Of a stretch of 64,000 nucleotides of DNA, positions 17,183 to 26,145 are shown piece by piece. The translations under genes and the position numbers were made by a program. Under the pieces are notes generated by a model. It saw only the letters and a list, made by a program, of their open reading frames with translations, searched no databases and had not been told where the DNA came from. This stretch comes from Microbacterium galbinum. GTDB taxonomy: Bacteria > Actinomycetota > Actinomycetes > Actinomycetales > Microbacteriaceae. Every line of letters begins with the position of its first letter. Positions within the stretch are counted from its first letter, which is position 1. The stretch covers positions 372,001 through 436,000 of the forward strand of contig NZ_CP078077.1 in assembly GCF_023101185.1 (NCBI RefSeq), given 5' to 3'.

Positions 17183-18334
17183 ATGATGATCCCCACCGCT
17201 GTGAAGCAGTTCGTCGGACGACCCGATATCACCCGAATCGCCCTGGGCTGGGGCGCCTACATCCTGGTGCTGCTGGCGCACCCCCTGCTCGCGGCCCCTG
17301 TCGCAGTCCCCCTGCTGATCGTCGCCCTCGGGGTGATCATCGGTGTGATCCTGGTGTGCGCGTTCGGCGTGGTGAAGCAGGCCGAAGCCCTCGCCCACCG
17401 TTTGGGCGACCCCTACGGATCGCTCGTACTCACCCTGTCGATCGTGCTGATCGAGGTGATCCTCATCTCGGCCGTCATGCTCGGACCGGGCGACCATGCC
17501 ACCATCGCCCGGGATTCGGTGATGGCCGTCGCGATGATCATCCTGAACCTCGTGATCGGTCTCGCACTGCTGCTCGGCGGTCTCCGCCACCGCGGCATGG
17601 CGCACAACCGCACGGGAACCTCGGCCTACCTGGCGATGCTCGTGGTGCTCGTCGCGCTCGCGTTCGCCCTCCCGGCTCTCATCGGCCGCGACGGCTCGTA
17701 CACCCTCGGCCAGGAGATCCCGATCGTGATCCTGACCCTCGGGATCTACGCATTCTTCCTCTTCCGGCAGATGGGGGCGCAGGCGGGCGATTTCACCGAG
17801 GTCGACGAACGCCTGCGGCGACGGACGGATGCCGCCGACGCTGCGCCGCGCACGAGCATCCGCGAGACTCTCGCCGCGCACCGCACCGAGGTCCTGGTGC
17901 GCCTCGCCCTGCTCGTGGTGACGGTCACCCCGATCGTGCTGCTCTCGCACGACATGGCGGCGCTCCTCGACGACGGCCTCGGTCGTCTCGGAGCCCCGGC
18001 CGCACTTGCCGGCGTGCTGATCGCCGCGATCGTGTTCCTGCCGGAGTCCCTCACCGCGGTGCGGGCAGCTCTCGGGGGCGAGGCGCAGCGGGTGGTGAAC
18101 CTCTGCCACGGAGCGCTGGTGTCGACGGTCGGGCTCACGATCCCCGCTGTACTGGTCATCGGCATGCTCACCGGCCAGACCGTGGTGCTGGCCGAGTCTC
18201 CGGCGAACCTCCTGATGCTGGGTGTGACGCTGCTGCTCTCGGTGACCACGTTCGCGGCGAAGAGGGTGACGGCCATGCACGGTGCCGCGCACCTCGCGGT
18301 CTTCGCGGTGTACGTGATCGTGCTGTTCAGCTGA
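17183..18334 (+). CDS. Cation/proton antiporter, CaCA superfamily (ChaA-like)
   Basis: A 383-residue protein with about 11 membrane helices in two Na/Ca-exchanger halves. The alpha-repeat signatures are recognisable: GDPYGSLVLTLSIVLIEVILISAVML in the first half and AAIVFLPESLTAVRAALGGEAQRVVNLCHGALVSTVGLTIP in the second (conserved Glu in LIEV and LPES). This is the ChaA / 'ionic transporter y4hA' type, expected to extrude Ca2+, Na+ or K+ in exchange for H+. AAGGA lies 7-12 bases before the ATG at 17183. A TAGAAT -10 candidate is at 17096-17101. Confidence 0.87.
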   Translation: MMIPTAVKQFVGRPDITRIALGWGAYILVLLAHPLLAAPVAVPLLIVALGVIIGVILVCAFGVVKQAEALAHRLGDPYGSLVLTLSIVLIEVILISAVMLGPGDHATIARDSVMAVAMIILNLVIGLALLLGGLRHRGMAHNRTGTSAYLAMLVVLVALAFALPALIGRDGSYTLGQEIPIVILTLGIYAFFLFRQMGAQAGDFTEVDERLRRRTDAADAAPRTSIRETLAAHRTEVLVRLALLVVTVTPIVLLSHDMAALLDDGLGRLGAPAALAGVLIAAIVFLPESLTAVRAALGGEAQRVVNLCHGALVSTVGLTIPAVLVIGMLTGQTVVLAESPANLLMLGVTLLLSVTTFAAKRVTAMHGAAHLAVFAVYVIVLFS

Positions 18335-18354
18335 TCATAGACGTTCGATTTCTC

Positions 18355-18364
18355 CGTAATTACG
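18355..18364. promoter_or_regulatory. Palindrome CGTAATTACG in the winged-helix regulator promoter
   Basis: A perfect 10-bp palindrome lies 10 bases upstream of a -10-like TACGGT (18374-18379), which itself ends 7 bases before the start codon at 18387. The palindrome would sit in the -35/-10 spacer, a standard place for an autorepressor. It is unusually AT-rich for this genome. Confidence 0.5.
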
Positions 18365-18386
18365 AACTATTGCTACGGTTGCAGCC

Positions 18387-18929
18387 ATGGAACGTGACGC
18401 GCTGCACGCGATCGAAAGCCGGGTCGACACCCTCGAACGCGAACTCGAGCGTTTGCGTGCGCAGGTCGAGGAGCCGTCGGCCGACGCCTCGACCGCGACA
18501 CCGGAACCGGGGGCTGCGACATCGGACCCCGCCGCCGATCCGCTCTGGTTCGTCAATGAACTCGGACGCCGGGCTCCCGGCGCGGTGATGATGGCGGGTG
18601 CCGTCGAGGTACCGGCCGGGCCCATCCACTGGCAGTACGGCCTCTACGCGGAAGAGCTCCTCGGCAAGGACTGGGGCGAACTCGCTCGACCCCTCGAAGC
18701 ACTGGGGCACCCGGTGCGTCTCGAGCTCGTGCGCGTCATCCTCACCGGCACCCAGACCACCGCTGAGCTGCTCGAACTGGAGCAGTTCGCGTCGTCCGGC
18801 CAGCTCTACCACCACCTCCGCCAGCTCGTGAGCGCGGGGTGGCTGTCCTCCCCGCGCCGCGGGTTCTACGAGGTGCCGGGGGCGCGCATCGTGCCGCTCC
18901 TCGTCCTGACCATGATCGCCTCGAGCTGA
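18387..18929 (+). CDS. Winged-helix (ArsR-like) transcriptional regulator
   Basis: A 180-residue protein: an N-terminal coiled coil (residues 1-35, LHAIESRVDTLERELERLRAQVEE), a Pro/Ala/Thr linker, and a C-terminal winged helix (ARPLEALGHPVRLELVRVILTGTQTTAELLELEQFASSGQLYHHLRQLVSAGWLSSPRRGFYEVP) with the ArsR-type GHPVRLELVR...SGQLYHHLRQL pattern. No metal-binding cysteines are present, so the effector is not a classical ArsR metal site. It is followed 14 bp later by the beta-lactamase-fold membrane protein, which it probably controls; a palindrome in its own promoter suggests autoregulation. Confidence 0.85.
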   Translation: MERDALHAIESRVDTLERELERLRAQVEEPSADASTATPEPGAATSDPAADPLWFVNELGRRAPGAVMMAGAVEVPAGPIHWQYGLYAEELLGKDWGELARPLEALGHPVRLELVRVILTGTQTTAELLELEQFASSGQLYHHLRQLVSAGWLSSPRRGFYEVPGARIVPLLVLTMIASS

Positions 18930-18943
18930 GGAGCAGCCGCACC

Positions 18944-20464
18944 GTGACCTCCCCCACCCCCGCACTCACAGGCCCCGCCCCGACAGCGACGTCGCCCGCG
19001 CGACGCTCCCCCGGTCCCGTGCTCGGCCTCCTGGCGGGCGGCGCGGTCGCCGCGATCGCCCTCGGCGCGGCCGTCGGGCCGCAGCAGCAGACCGTGAGCT
19101 CGGCCTGGAGCGGTGACGAGACCCTGGCGGAGAGCATCCGCACTCTGCCCGGAGGCCTCGACGGATTCCGCTCGCTGTCGGTCGCGGAGATCGATCCGGA
19201 CGGCGTCGTCTTCGCCGGTCTCGGTGACGCCGATCCCGCACACCCGGAGGCACCCGGGCCCGACACCGTGTTCGAGCTCGGTTCGATCACGAAGACCTTC
19301 ACCGGAGCGCTGTTCGCCGACGCGATCGAACGCGGAGAGGTGGCCCCCGATGATCGCCTCGCGGAGCACCTCACGGCCCTCGAGGGAACGGATGCCGGCG
19401 ACGTCACCCTCGCGTCGCTGTCGCAGCACTCCTCCGGACTCCCCGGCCTGGGCGCGACGGCCGCCGACGGCGCGGTGACGAGCCTGATCCTCAACGACAA
19501 CGCCTACGCGTCGTCGACCACGGCGCAGCTCATCGCCGACGCGGCCATCGCCCCCGTCGACCCCGACCAGGGCGCCGTCTACTCGAACTTCGGCGTCTCG
19601 CTCCTCGGCACCGCACTCGTCGAGGCGGCCGGCGCCGACGACTATGCGACATTGCTCGACGAGCGCCTCACCGGCCCGCTCGGGATGGAGCACACCACGG
19701 TCGCGGCGACGGCCGCAGAGGTGCCGGTCGATGCGGTTCCGGGCTTCCTCCTCAACGGCACACCCGCACCGCGCTGGTGGGGGGAGGGATATCTGCCCGC
19801 GGGGTCGTCGACGTTCACCACGGCATCCGACCTGGCGATCTGGGCGCAGGCCAACCTCGACGGCTCGGCGCCGGGCGCAGCCGCACTCGAGCCGACCGCT
19901 CCCCTGGGAGCGGAGGGCGAGATCGGCTGGGGCTGGATCACCTCTGCATCCTTCGACGGCGCCGGCACTCAGACCTGGCACAACGGCGGCACAGCGGGCT
20001 TCCGCACGATCCTCACGATGGATCGCGACGCCGGCACGGCCTTCATCGCCCTGTCGAACACCGTCGCGACCGTCGACTACGTCGCGATGTCGTATCTCTC
20101 GGGTGCGCCGATCCCCGGCCCCGCCGAGCCGTATCTGATCCTGGGATGGTCGGTCTTCGGCATCGCACTGGCGCTCGGTGTCGTCGCGCTGCTCCGGGCC
20201 CTCCGCGCGAAGGCGCTGCTCCCCTCGCTCAGCGACCTCGTGTGGGCGCTTGCCGGGCTCCTGCTGCTCTGGCACAGCGGCCCGTGGTTCGCGGTCGGCG
20301 GTTGGGTGTGGGGCGTCGCTCTCGCGCCGACCTTGGCAGCGGTCGGACTGCTCGCGCTGCGCGGTCGCTCGCTGCCGTTCCTCCCCGCGCGTCGACGGTG
20401 GTTCTGGTGGCCGACCGCGGCCATCGGTGTCGCGGCCGCGGTCGGCGTCACCTTCCTCTGGTGA
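18944..20464 (+). CDS. Beta-lactamase-fold serine hydrolase with C-terminal membrane domain
   Basis: A 506-residue protein with a GTG start; GAGGAG overlaps the stop of the preceding gene. An N-terminal membrane anchor (VLGLLAGGAVAAIALGAAVG) is followed by a class C beta-lactamase/DD-peptidase-like domain with the catalytic SITK (S-x-x-K in FELGSITKTFTGAL), the tyrosine motif YSNF (Y-x-N) and the KTG-equivalent HNGGTAGFRT. Four further helices form the C-terminus (LILGWSVFGIALALGVVALLRAL to the end). The domain probably faces outside, acting on peptidoglycan, a peptide or an ester; resistance to beta-lactams cannot be inferred. Paired with the upstream regulator. Confidence 0.88.
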   Translation: MTSPTPALTGPAPTATSPARRSPGPVLGLLAGGAVAAIALGAAVGPQQQTVSSAWSGDETLAESIRTLPGGLDGFRSLSVAEIDPDGVVFAGLGDADPAHPEAPGPDTVFELGSITKTFTGALFADAIERGEVAPDDRLAEHLTALEGTDAGDVTLASLSQHSSGLPGLGATAADGAVTSLILNDNAYASSTTAQLIADAAIAPVDPDQGAVYSNFGVSLLGTALVEAAGADDYATLLDERLTGPLGMEHTTVAATAAEVPVDAVPGFLLNGTPAPRWWGEGYLPAGSSTFTTASDLAIWAQANLDGSAPGAAALEPTAPLGAEGEIGWGWITSASFDGAGTQTWHNGGTAGFRTILTMDRDAGTAFIALSNTVATVDYVAMSYLSGAPIPGPAEPYLILGWSVFGIALALGVVALLRALRAKALLPSLSDLVWALAGLLLLWHSGPWFAVGGWVWGVALAPTLAAVGLLALRGRSLPFLPARRRWFWWPTAAIGVAAAVGVTFLW

Positions 20465-20480
20465 GGACGCCGGTGTCCGC

Positions 20481-21434
20481 TCAGGCCTGAGCGGGAGTCC
20501 ACTCCGAGACGCGGTCGAGCGTCTGCACCTCGTCGGCGCTCAGCTCCAGGCGAGCGCCGGCGAGGAGGTCGGGAACCTGCTCGACCGTGCGGGCGCTCGC
20601 GATGGGGGCTGCCACCGTCGGCTGTGCACGCAGCCAGGCCAGCGACGTCGCGGCGATCGAGGCTCCGTGCGCGGAACCGATCTCCTCGAGGGCGTCGATG
20701 ATCTTCAGGCCCGCGGGAGTCGCATACTTGGCGGCGCCCTCGGCGCGGGGCGAGGACTGCCCCGCGGTCTCGGTGGAGCGGTACTTGCCCGTGAGGAAGC
20801 CGCTCGCCAGCGAGTAGTACGGCACGAGTCCGAGGCCGAACTCCTCGGCCACCGGGATGATCTCGTTCTCGACGTCGTTGCGGTGCACGAGGTTGTAGTG
20901 CGGCTGAACGGCGACGGGCAGCGCGGCGCCCGTGCGCTGCGCGATCTCGATCCACTCGCGGATTCGATCGGCGGAGTAGTTCGACACGGCCACGTTGCGC
21001 ACGAGGCCGTCGGTCACGAGCTGACCGAAAGCGCCGACCGTCTCCTCGAGGGGCACGCTCTCGTCGTCGAAGTGGGCGTAGTAGAGGTCGATCGCGTCGA
21101 CGCCGAGACGCGCGAGCGATGCCTCGGCAGCCTTGCGGATGTTCGCTGCGGCGAGTCCCCGGAACTCCGGGTGCGTGCTCACCTTCGTCGCGACCGTGAC
21201 GCCCTGCGGCTTGCGCGACGCCAGCCACTCGCCGATGATCGTCTCGCTCTCGCCGCCGGAGTTCCCGGGCACCCACGCGCTGTAACCGTCGGCGGTGTCG
21301 ATGAAGTCGCCCCCGCCCGCCACGAACGCGTCGAGCACGTCGAAGGACGTGTCGCGATCGGCCGTCCAGCCGAATACGTTGCCGCCGAGAGAGAGCGGGA
21401 AGACATCAAGGTCGCTGTTTCCGATACGAGTCAT
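20481..21434 (-). CDS. Aldo/keto reductase
   Basis: A 317-residue (beta/alpha)8 oxidoreductase beginning MTRIGNSDLDVFPLSLGGNVFGWTADRDTSFDVLDAFVAGGGDFIDTADGYSAW. The catalytic Asp and Tyr are in DTADGYS, the Lys in VTVATKVSTHPE and the His-equivalent region in IDLYYAHFDDESVPLEETVGAF; the C-terminal NADPH motif is PIASARTVEQV. It reduces an unknown carbonyl with NADPH. The ATG at 21434 gives the standard family N-terminus; the frame upstream is non-conserved. Confidence 0.93.
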   Translation of the reverse strand: MTRIGNSDLDVFPLSLGGNVFGWTADRDTSFDVLDAFVAGGGDFIDTADGYSAWVPGNSGGESETIIGEWLASRKPQGVTVATKVSTHPEFRGLAAANIRKAAEASLARLGVDAIDLYYAHFDDESVPLEETVGAFGQLVTDGLVRNVAVSNYSADRIREWIEIAQRTGAALPVAVQPHYNLVHRNDVENEIIPVAEEFGLGLVPYYSLASGFLTGKYRSTETAGQSSPRAEGAAKYATPAGLKIIDALEEIGSAHGASIAATSLAWLRAQPTVAAPIASARTVEQVPDLLAGARLELSADEVQTLDRVSEWTPAQA

Positions 21435-21491
21435 ACTCGTCGCAACCGATGGATCCCGTGGGGTATTTCCGATTCGGGATACTCTCACCGC

Positions 21492-21792
21492 ATGCATATC
21501 CTCCGCCGAGCATCCGTCGCCGTCGTCGCCGTCGCCCTCGCCGGGATGCTCGGCGAGTGCGCGGCATCCGTCCCCGACCCGCCCGCTGCGGTGGGCGAGA
21601 ACTGTCACCCTCACGAAAGCGGAGCAGACGGCGGGAACGAGTGCCTACACGGCAGCCGACCGCTCGGGCGAGGAGTGGCCCAGCCCCCTCATCATCGAGA
21701 TGGCCCGCGTCGATGACGCTGGTTCCGACGTCTGGCGGATCACGATGTGCGACACGGCGACCAACGCGCAGTCCGTGATCACCGTGAAATAG
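21492..21792 (+). pseudogene. Small lipoprotein gene with a +1 frameshift
   Basis: From 21492 the frame encodes a lipoprotein signal (MHILRRASVAVVAVALAGMLGEC, lipobox LGEC) and a short mature start (AASVPDPPAAVGEN), then runs into unlikely sequence and stops at 21716. In the next frame, from about 21595, a plausible mature domain continues (TVTLTKAEQTAGTSAYTAADRSGEEWPSPLIIEMARVDDAGSDVWRITMCDTATNAQSVITVK) to the stop at 21792. One extra base around 21590-21615 would explain this. It has a leaderless-type promoter (TACTCT, 21480-21485). It may be a decaying gene or a sequence error; with the frame restored the protein would be about 100 residues. Confidence 0.65.
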
Positions 21793-21795
21793 CAT
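21790..21795 (+). promoter_or_regulatory. -10 box TAGCAT overlapping a stop codon
   Basis: TAGCAT ends 6 bases before the ATG at 21802, and its first three bases are the TAG stop of the preceding gene. It suggests a leaderless transcript for the lipoprotein gene. Confidence 0.5.
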
Positions 21796-21801
21796 TCAGG
21801 A

Positions 21802-22284
21802 ATGCGCCGTTCTGCCGTCGTCCCCCTGATCGCTCTCGTCGCGCTGCTCGCGGGCTGCACGGGAACTCCGATCCCCGCATCCTCGGCGACGCCGGCTCCG
21901 ACGCGAACGGCGACCACCGCGCCCACGTCCACGGCCACGCCCGCTCCCTCGTCGAGCCCGTCCACGGCGCCCGCCCCCTCGTCGCCGCCGGTCGCGTCCG
22001 ATCCCACCGACGGCGAGCTCGTGACGATGTGCGTCGAGAAGGTCGATGCCTACGCGGGCGGCGCGACGTACGCGAGCGACCGGGGCACCGTCGAGTGGCT
22101 GGCCGAGCAGACGACCTGGTTCGTGGTCGTGCCCACGGATCGAGACGGCAACGAGGGCGCGGCCGTCTGCGGCATCGAGAAGACCTCCGCGGGTCCCGAC
22201 GTCACGACCTACGGCGAGACCATCCCGAGCGGCGTCGCCGATCAGCGTGCGGAGCTGCTGCGCGGAGAACACCCGCACGAGTGA
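21802..22284 (+). CDS. Lipoprotein with Pro/Ser/Thr-rich stalk
   Basis: A 160-residue protein with a lipoprotein signal peptide (MRRSAVVPLIALVALLAGC, lipobox LAGC at residues 16-19), a stalk of about 45 residues made almost only of Ala, Pro, Ser and Thr, and a C-terminal globular part (DGELVTMCVEKVDAYAGGATYASDRGTVEWLAEQTTWFVVVPTDRDGNEGAAVCGIEKTSAGPDVTTY) with two cysteines that could form a disulfide. I do not recognise the family. The composition (small lipoprotein, WFVVVP.....AVC.I) resembles that of the frameshifted neighbour, so the pair may be functionally related. Confidence 0.8.
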   Translation: MRRSAVVPLIALVALLAGCTGTPIPASSATPAPTRTATTAPTSTATPAPSSSPSTAPAPSSPPVASDPTDGELVTMCVEKVDAYAGGATYASDRGTVEWLAEQTTWFVVVPTDRDGNEGAAVCGIEKTSAGPDVTTYGETIPSGVADQRAELLRGEHPHE

Positions 22285-22308
22285 CCGCAGTCCCCTGCGA
22301 TTCCTGAG

Positions 22309-22381
22309 AGCCGACTACGGGACTCGAACCCGTAACCCCCGTATTACAAGTACGGTGCGCTACCAATTGCGCCAAGTCGGC
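22309..22381 (-). tRNA. tRNA-Thr (anticodon TGT)
   Basis: A 73-base cloverleaf on the minus strand: acceptor GCCGACT/AGTCGGC, D-stem GCGC, anticodon stem CCGTA with loop CTTGTAA (anticodon TGT, reads ACA), T-arm ACGGG-TTCGAGT-CCCGT. No CCA is encoded. Discriminator base is T. Confidence 0.97.
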
Positions 22382-22438
22382 GGGTGCCACCAGCTTAGCG
22401 ATGGTGGCGGAGGTCTCCCGACCTCTCGGGCTTCCGAC

Positions 22439-23386
22439 CTACTCGGCCGGAGTCTCGGTCGGTGTCGGCGTGGGCGTCGCGGTGGCCTGGTAGTACGCGT
22501 CGCTGGCGACCGTGAGCACGAACTGCGAGAACTCGGCCGGGTCGTCGAGCGCGCCGACGTATGCCTCGCCGTTGGCGACGATCATCGGGGTCGACGCGAG
22601 CACGAGGTCGTCGGAACCGGGCAGCGGACCCTCAAGTGCACGGGTCGTCGCCTCCTTGGCCCAGGTCAGGTAGTCGCCGTCCTGGATGCAGCTGCGCACC
22701 GTCTTGGTGTTGTCGACGCCGACGGCCCCCGCGAGATCCGCGAGTTCGCTGTCGGACAGCCCGTCGGTGTTCACCTCGGGCTGGTCGTCGAGCAGGTCGT
22801 GGTTGAAGGCGTAGAACTGGTCGGGCGAGTGCGTCGCGACGCAGGCGGCCGCAGCGGCGGCGCGCAGCGAGTACTTGGTGCCGTTGGAGCTCGCGGTGAG
22901 CAGGGCGACGGGGTGGTAGGTCACGGTGACCGCACCCTCGCTGATCCAGTTGGTGAGCTGGCGGGCGTTGGCGCGCTCGAACTCGCCGGCGTCATCCGAC
23001 AGGTAGTCCACGTAGATGTGGATGTCGACCTTCTGGGCCGTCGTCGGCTCGGCCGTCGGCTCGGCGGGGGCCTCGGCCTCGGAGGAGTCGGGGGTGGGCG
23101 TAGCCGTACCGGCATCGGATGCCGCAGATGCGGAGAGCTCGGAGACGACGACGCCGTCCCCGTGCATGCCGGTCGGCGAGAGCTGGGGCTTCGAGACCTG
23201 CGCCGACACCGCGAGAGTCACGGCGGTACCGATCGCACCGACGGCGACCACCGCGAGCGTCCCGATGATGATCCGTCGCATGATGCGCGCACGGGACTGC
23301 GCTGCATGCACTCGCTGTGCCTTCTCCCGCACAGCCTCGCGGGAGTTGCGAGGGGTGGGGACGTTCGGCGTTTCGTCGCTCGACAT
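22439..23386 (-). CDS. DsbA-like thioredoxin-fold membrane protein lacking CxxC
   Basis: A 315-residue protein with a basic N-terminus, one membrane helix (IMRRIIIGTLAVVAVGAIGTAVTLAVSA), an Ala/Pro/Glu linker and an extracytoplasmic DsbA-type thioredoxin domain (VDIHIYVDYLSDDAGEFERANARQLTNWI...VTVTYHPVALL...AAAAAACVATHSPDQFYAFNHDLL...STPMIVANGEAYVGAL, including the cis-Pro loop STPMIV). At the place where active DsbA has CPxC, this protein reads YLSDDAGEF, so it cannot act as a dithiol oxidase. ATG 23386 follows AGAGGAA. A chaperone- or scaffold-like role is possible. Confidence 0.87.
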   Translation of the reverse strand: MSSDETPNVPTPRNSREAVREKAQRVHAAQSRARIMRRIIIGTLAVVAVGAIGTAVTLAVSAQVSKPQLSPTGMHGDGVVVSELSASAASDAGTATPTPDSSEAEAPAEPTAEPTTAQKVDIHIYVDYLSDDAGEFERANARQLTNWISEGAVTVTYHPVALLTASSNGTKYSLRAAAAAACVATHSPDQFYAFNHDLLDDQPEVNTDGLSDSELADLAGAVGVDNTKTVRSCIQDGDYLTWAKEATTRALEGPLPGSDDLVLASTPMIVANGEAYVGALDDPAEFSQFVLTVASDAYYQATATPTPTPTETPAE

Positions 23387-23535
23387 CGTTCCTCTTGAAA
23401 GTCTCACGGGGGCAGGGTGGCCCCGATCATCGGATATCGGATAGGCGACGATCGCCGCGTTGCACGGCCGGATTCGATGTTAACCATCGCACCTGAGAAA
23501 TACCCAGATGCCGCGGTCCATGTCATACTGAGGGC

Positions 23536-23608
23536 GACCCAATGAGGGGTCACGGCGGGTCGAACCGCCGCATCCATCACTACGGATCGTCCGGCACGTA
23601 CCTGCCGG
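23536..23608 (+). promoter_or_regulatory. Structured 5' leader of the MsiK-type gene: three consecutive hairpins
   Basis: Three perfect hairpins follow one another upstream of the ABC ATPase gene: GACCC-6 nt-GGGTC (23536-23551), CGGCGG-6 nt-CCGCCG (23553-23570) and CCGGCA-6 nt-TGCCGG (23591-23608). The last ends a few bases before the ribosome-binding site AAGGAG. A conserved leader RNA called the msiK motif is known from actinobacterial homologues; whether this is an instance needs a covariance-model search. Confidence 0.5.
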
Positions 23609-23623
23609 TGAAGGAGAAACACA

Positions 23624-24727
<1,104 letters not shown>

Positions 24728-24741
24728 TCGCACACACCACT

Positions 24742-24776
24742 CGCGGCGCGGGTCGACTTCGGTCGCCCGCGCCGCG
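24742..24776 (+). terminator. Intrinsic terminator after msiK
   Basis: A 15-bp stem with one bulged base (24742-24757 with 24762-24776) capped by TTCG, located 15 bases after the msiK stop. Confidence 0.8.
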
Positions 24777-24807
24777 TCTGCGTCCACCCCGACTTCCCAG
24801 GAGCGCC

Positions 24808-26118
24808 ATGCAGGATTCGCTGCGCATCACCGCCAGCACCGTCGACCCCGGCCTCCTCGGCCTCCCCTGGTCGACGACGCTCGCCCGCTGGCCCTCCGAG
24901 CACATCGTCTCGCTCCCGAAGGGTCTGTCGCGGCACCTCGTGCGCTTCGCCGATCTGTCGGGACGGGTCGTCGCGGTGAAGGAGACCACCGAGGAGATGG
25001 CGCGCCGCGAGTACGAGATGCTCGGCAACCTCGCCCGCCTCGACGTGCCCTGCGTCGACCGGGTCGCCGTCATCGCCGGGCGAACGGATGCCGACGGCGA
25101 AGCGCTCCCGGCCGCCCTGGTGACCTCGCACCTGCGCTTCTCGATGCCGTACCGTGCGCTGTTCACCCGCGTGCTGCGCCCCGACACCGCCACTCGACTC
25201 GTCGACGCCCTCGCCCTCCTGCTGGTGCGCCTGCACAACGTCGGCTTCTACTGGGGCGACGTATCGCTGTCGAACACGCTGTTCCGCCGCGATGCGGGCG
25301 CGTTCGCCGCGTACCTCGTCGACGCCGAGACCGGCGAACTCCACGAGGAGGGGCTGACCGACGGGCAGCGCGCCTACGATCTCGATCTCGCCCGCACGAA
25401 CATCGCCGGCGAGATCATGGACCTCGCCGCCGGCGGGCGCCTCGAGAACGGTGTGGACGCGGTCGCGATCGCCGACGGCATCGTCTCGTCGTACCGGTCG
25501 CTCTGGGCCGAGCTGACCGCACAGGACTCCTTCTCGGCATCCGAGACCTGGCGCATCACCGAGCGCGTCGAGCGGCTGAACGCCCTCGGTTTCGACATCG
25601 ACGAGATGTCGATGACGACCACGGCCGACGGCGCGGTCGTCGAGATCCAGCCGAAGGTCGTCGATGCCGGCCACCACCAGCGGCGACTCATCCGCCTCAC
25701 CGGCCTCGACGTCGAGGAGAATCAGGCACGTCGCCTGCTCAACGACCTCGACGAGTTCCGCGCGCGTTCCACCAAGCAGTGGTCCGATGAGGAGATGTAC
25801 GCGCACGAGTGGCTGACGCGCGTCTTCGAGCCCGTCGTGCGCGCGATCCCCTACGACCTGCGCGCGAAGCTCGAACCGGCGGAGGTGTTCCACCAGGTGC
25901 TCGAGCACCGGTGGTACCTGTCGCAGGCGCAGGGACGCCCGGTACCGCTCGCCGAGGTGCTGACGAGTTATATCAACGAGGTGCTCCGCCACCGTCGCGA
26001 CGAGGCCACCATCATGGGGCCTCCCACCGAGACGATGAGCCTTCCCGTCATCACCGGCGCCACGCGCACCACCGACGAAGACGAGGACGGCGACATCGAC
26101 TGGCGCGATCTCGTCTGA
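24808..26118 (+). CDS. DUF4032 protein with kinase-like N-terminal domain
   Basis: A 436-residue protein. The N-terminal half is built like a lipopolysaccharide-kinase/RIO-type kinase: VVAVKETTEEMARREYEML (Lys and helix C Glu), then GFYWGDVSLSNTLFRRD (HxD-like catalytic loop with Asp and Asn) and AAYLVDAETGEL (DFG-like metal-binding Asp). The C-terminal half (DEEMYAHEWLTRVFEPVVRAIPYDLRAKLEPAEVFHQVLEHRWYLSQAQGRPVPLAEVLTSYINEVL) is the DUF4032 part. Substrate and function are unknown. It is common in actinobacteria. It follows msiK co-directionally but after a terminator, so it is probably separately transcribed. Confidence 0.88.
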   Translation: MQDSLRITASTVDPGLLGLPWSTTLARWPSEHIVSLPKGLSRHLVRFADLSGRVVAVKETTEEMARREYEMLGNLARLDVPCVDRVAVIAGRTDADGEALPAALVTSHLRFSMPYRALFTRVLRPDTATRLVDALALLLVRLHNVGFYWGDVSLSNTLFRRDAGAFAAYLVDAETGELHEEGLTDGQRAYDLDLARTNIAGEIMDLAAGGRLENGVDAVAIADGIVSSYRSLWAELTAQDSFSASETWRITERVERLNALGFDIDEMSMTTTADGAVVEIQPKVVDAGHHQRRLIRLTGLDVEENQARRLLNDLDEFRARSTKQWSDEEMYAHEWLTRVFEPVVRAIPYDLRAKLEPAEVFHQVLEHRWYLSQAQGRPVPLAEVLTSYINEVLRHRRDEATIMGPPTETMSLPVITGATRTTDEDEDGDIDWRDLV

Positions 26119-26145
26119 TCCTCGGGGCGCGATGCCCGTTCGCGG

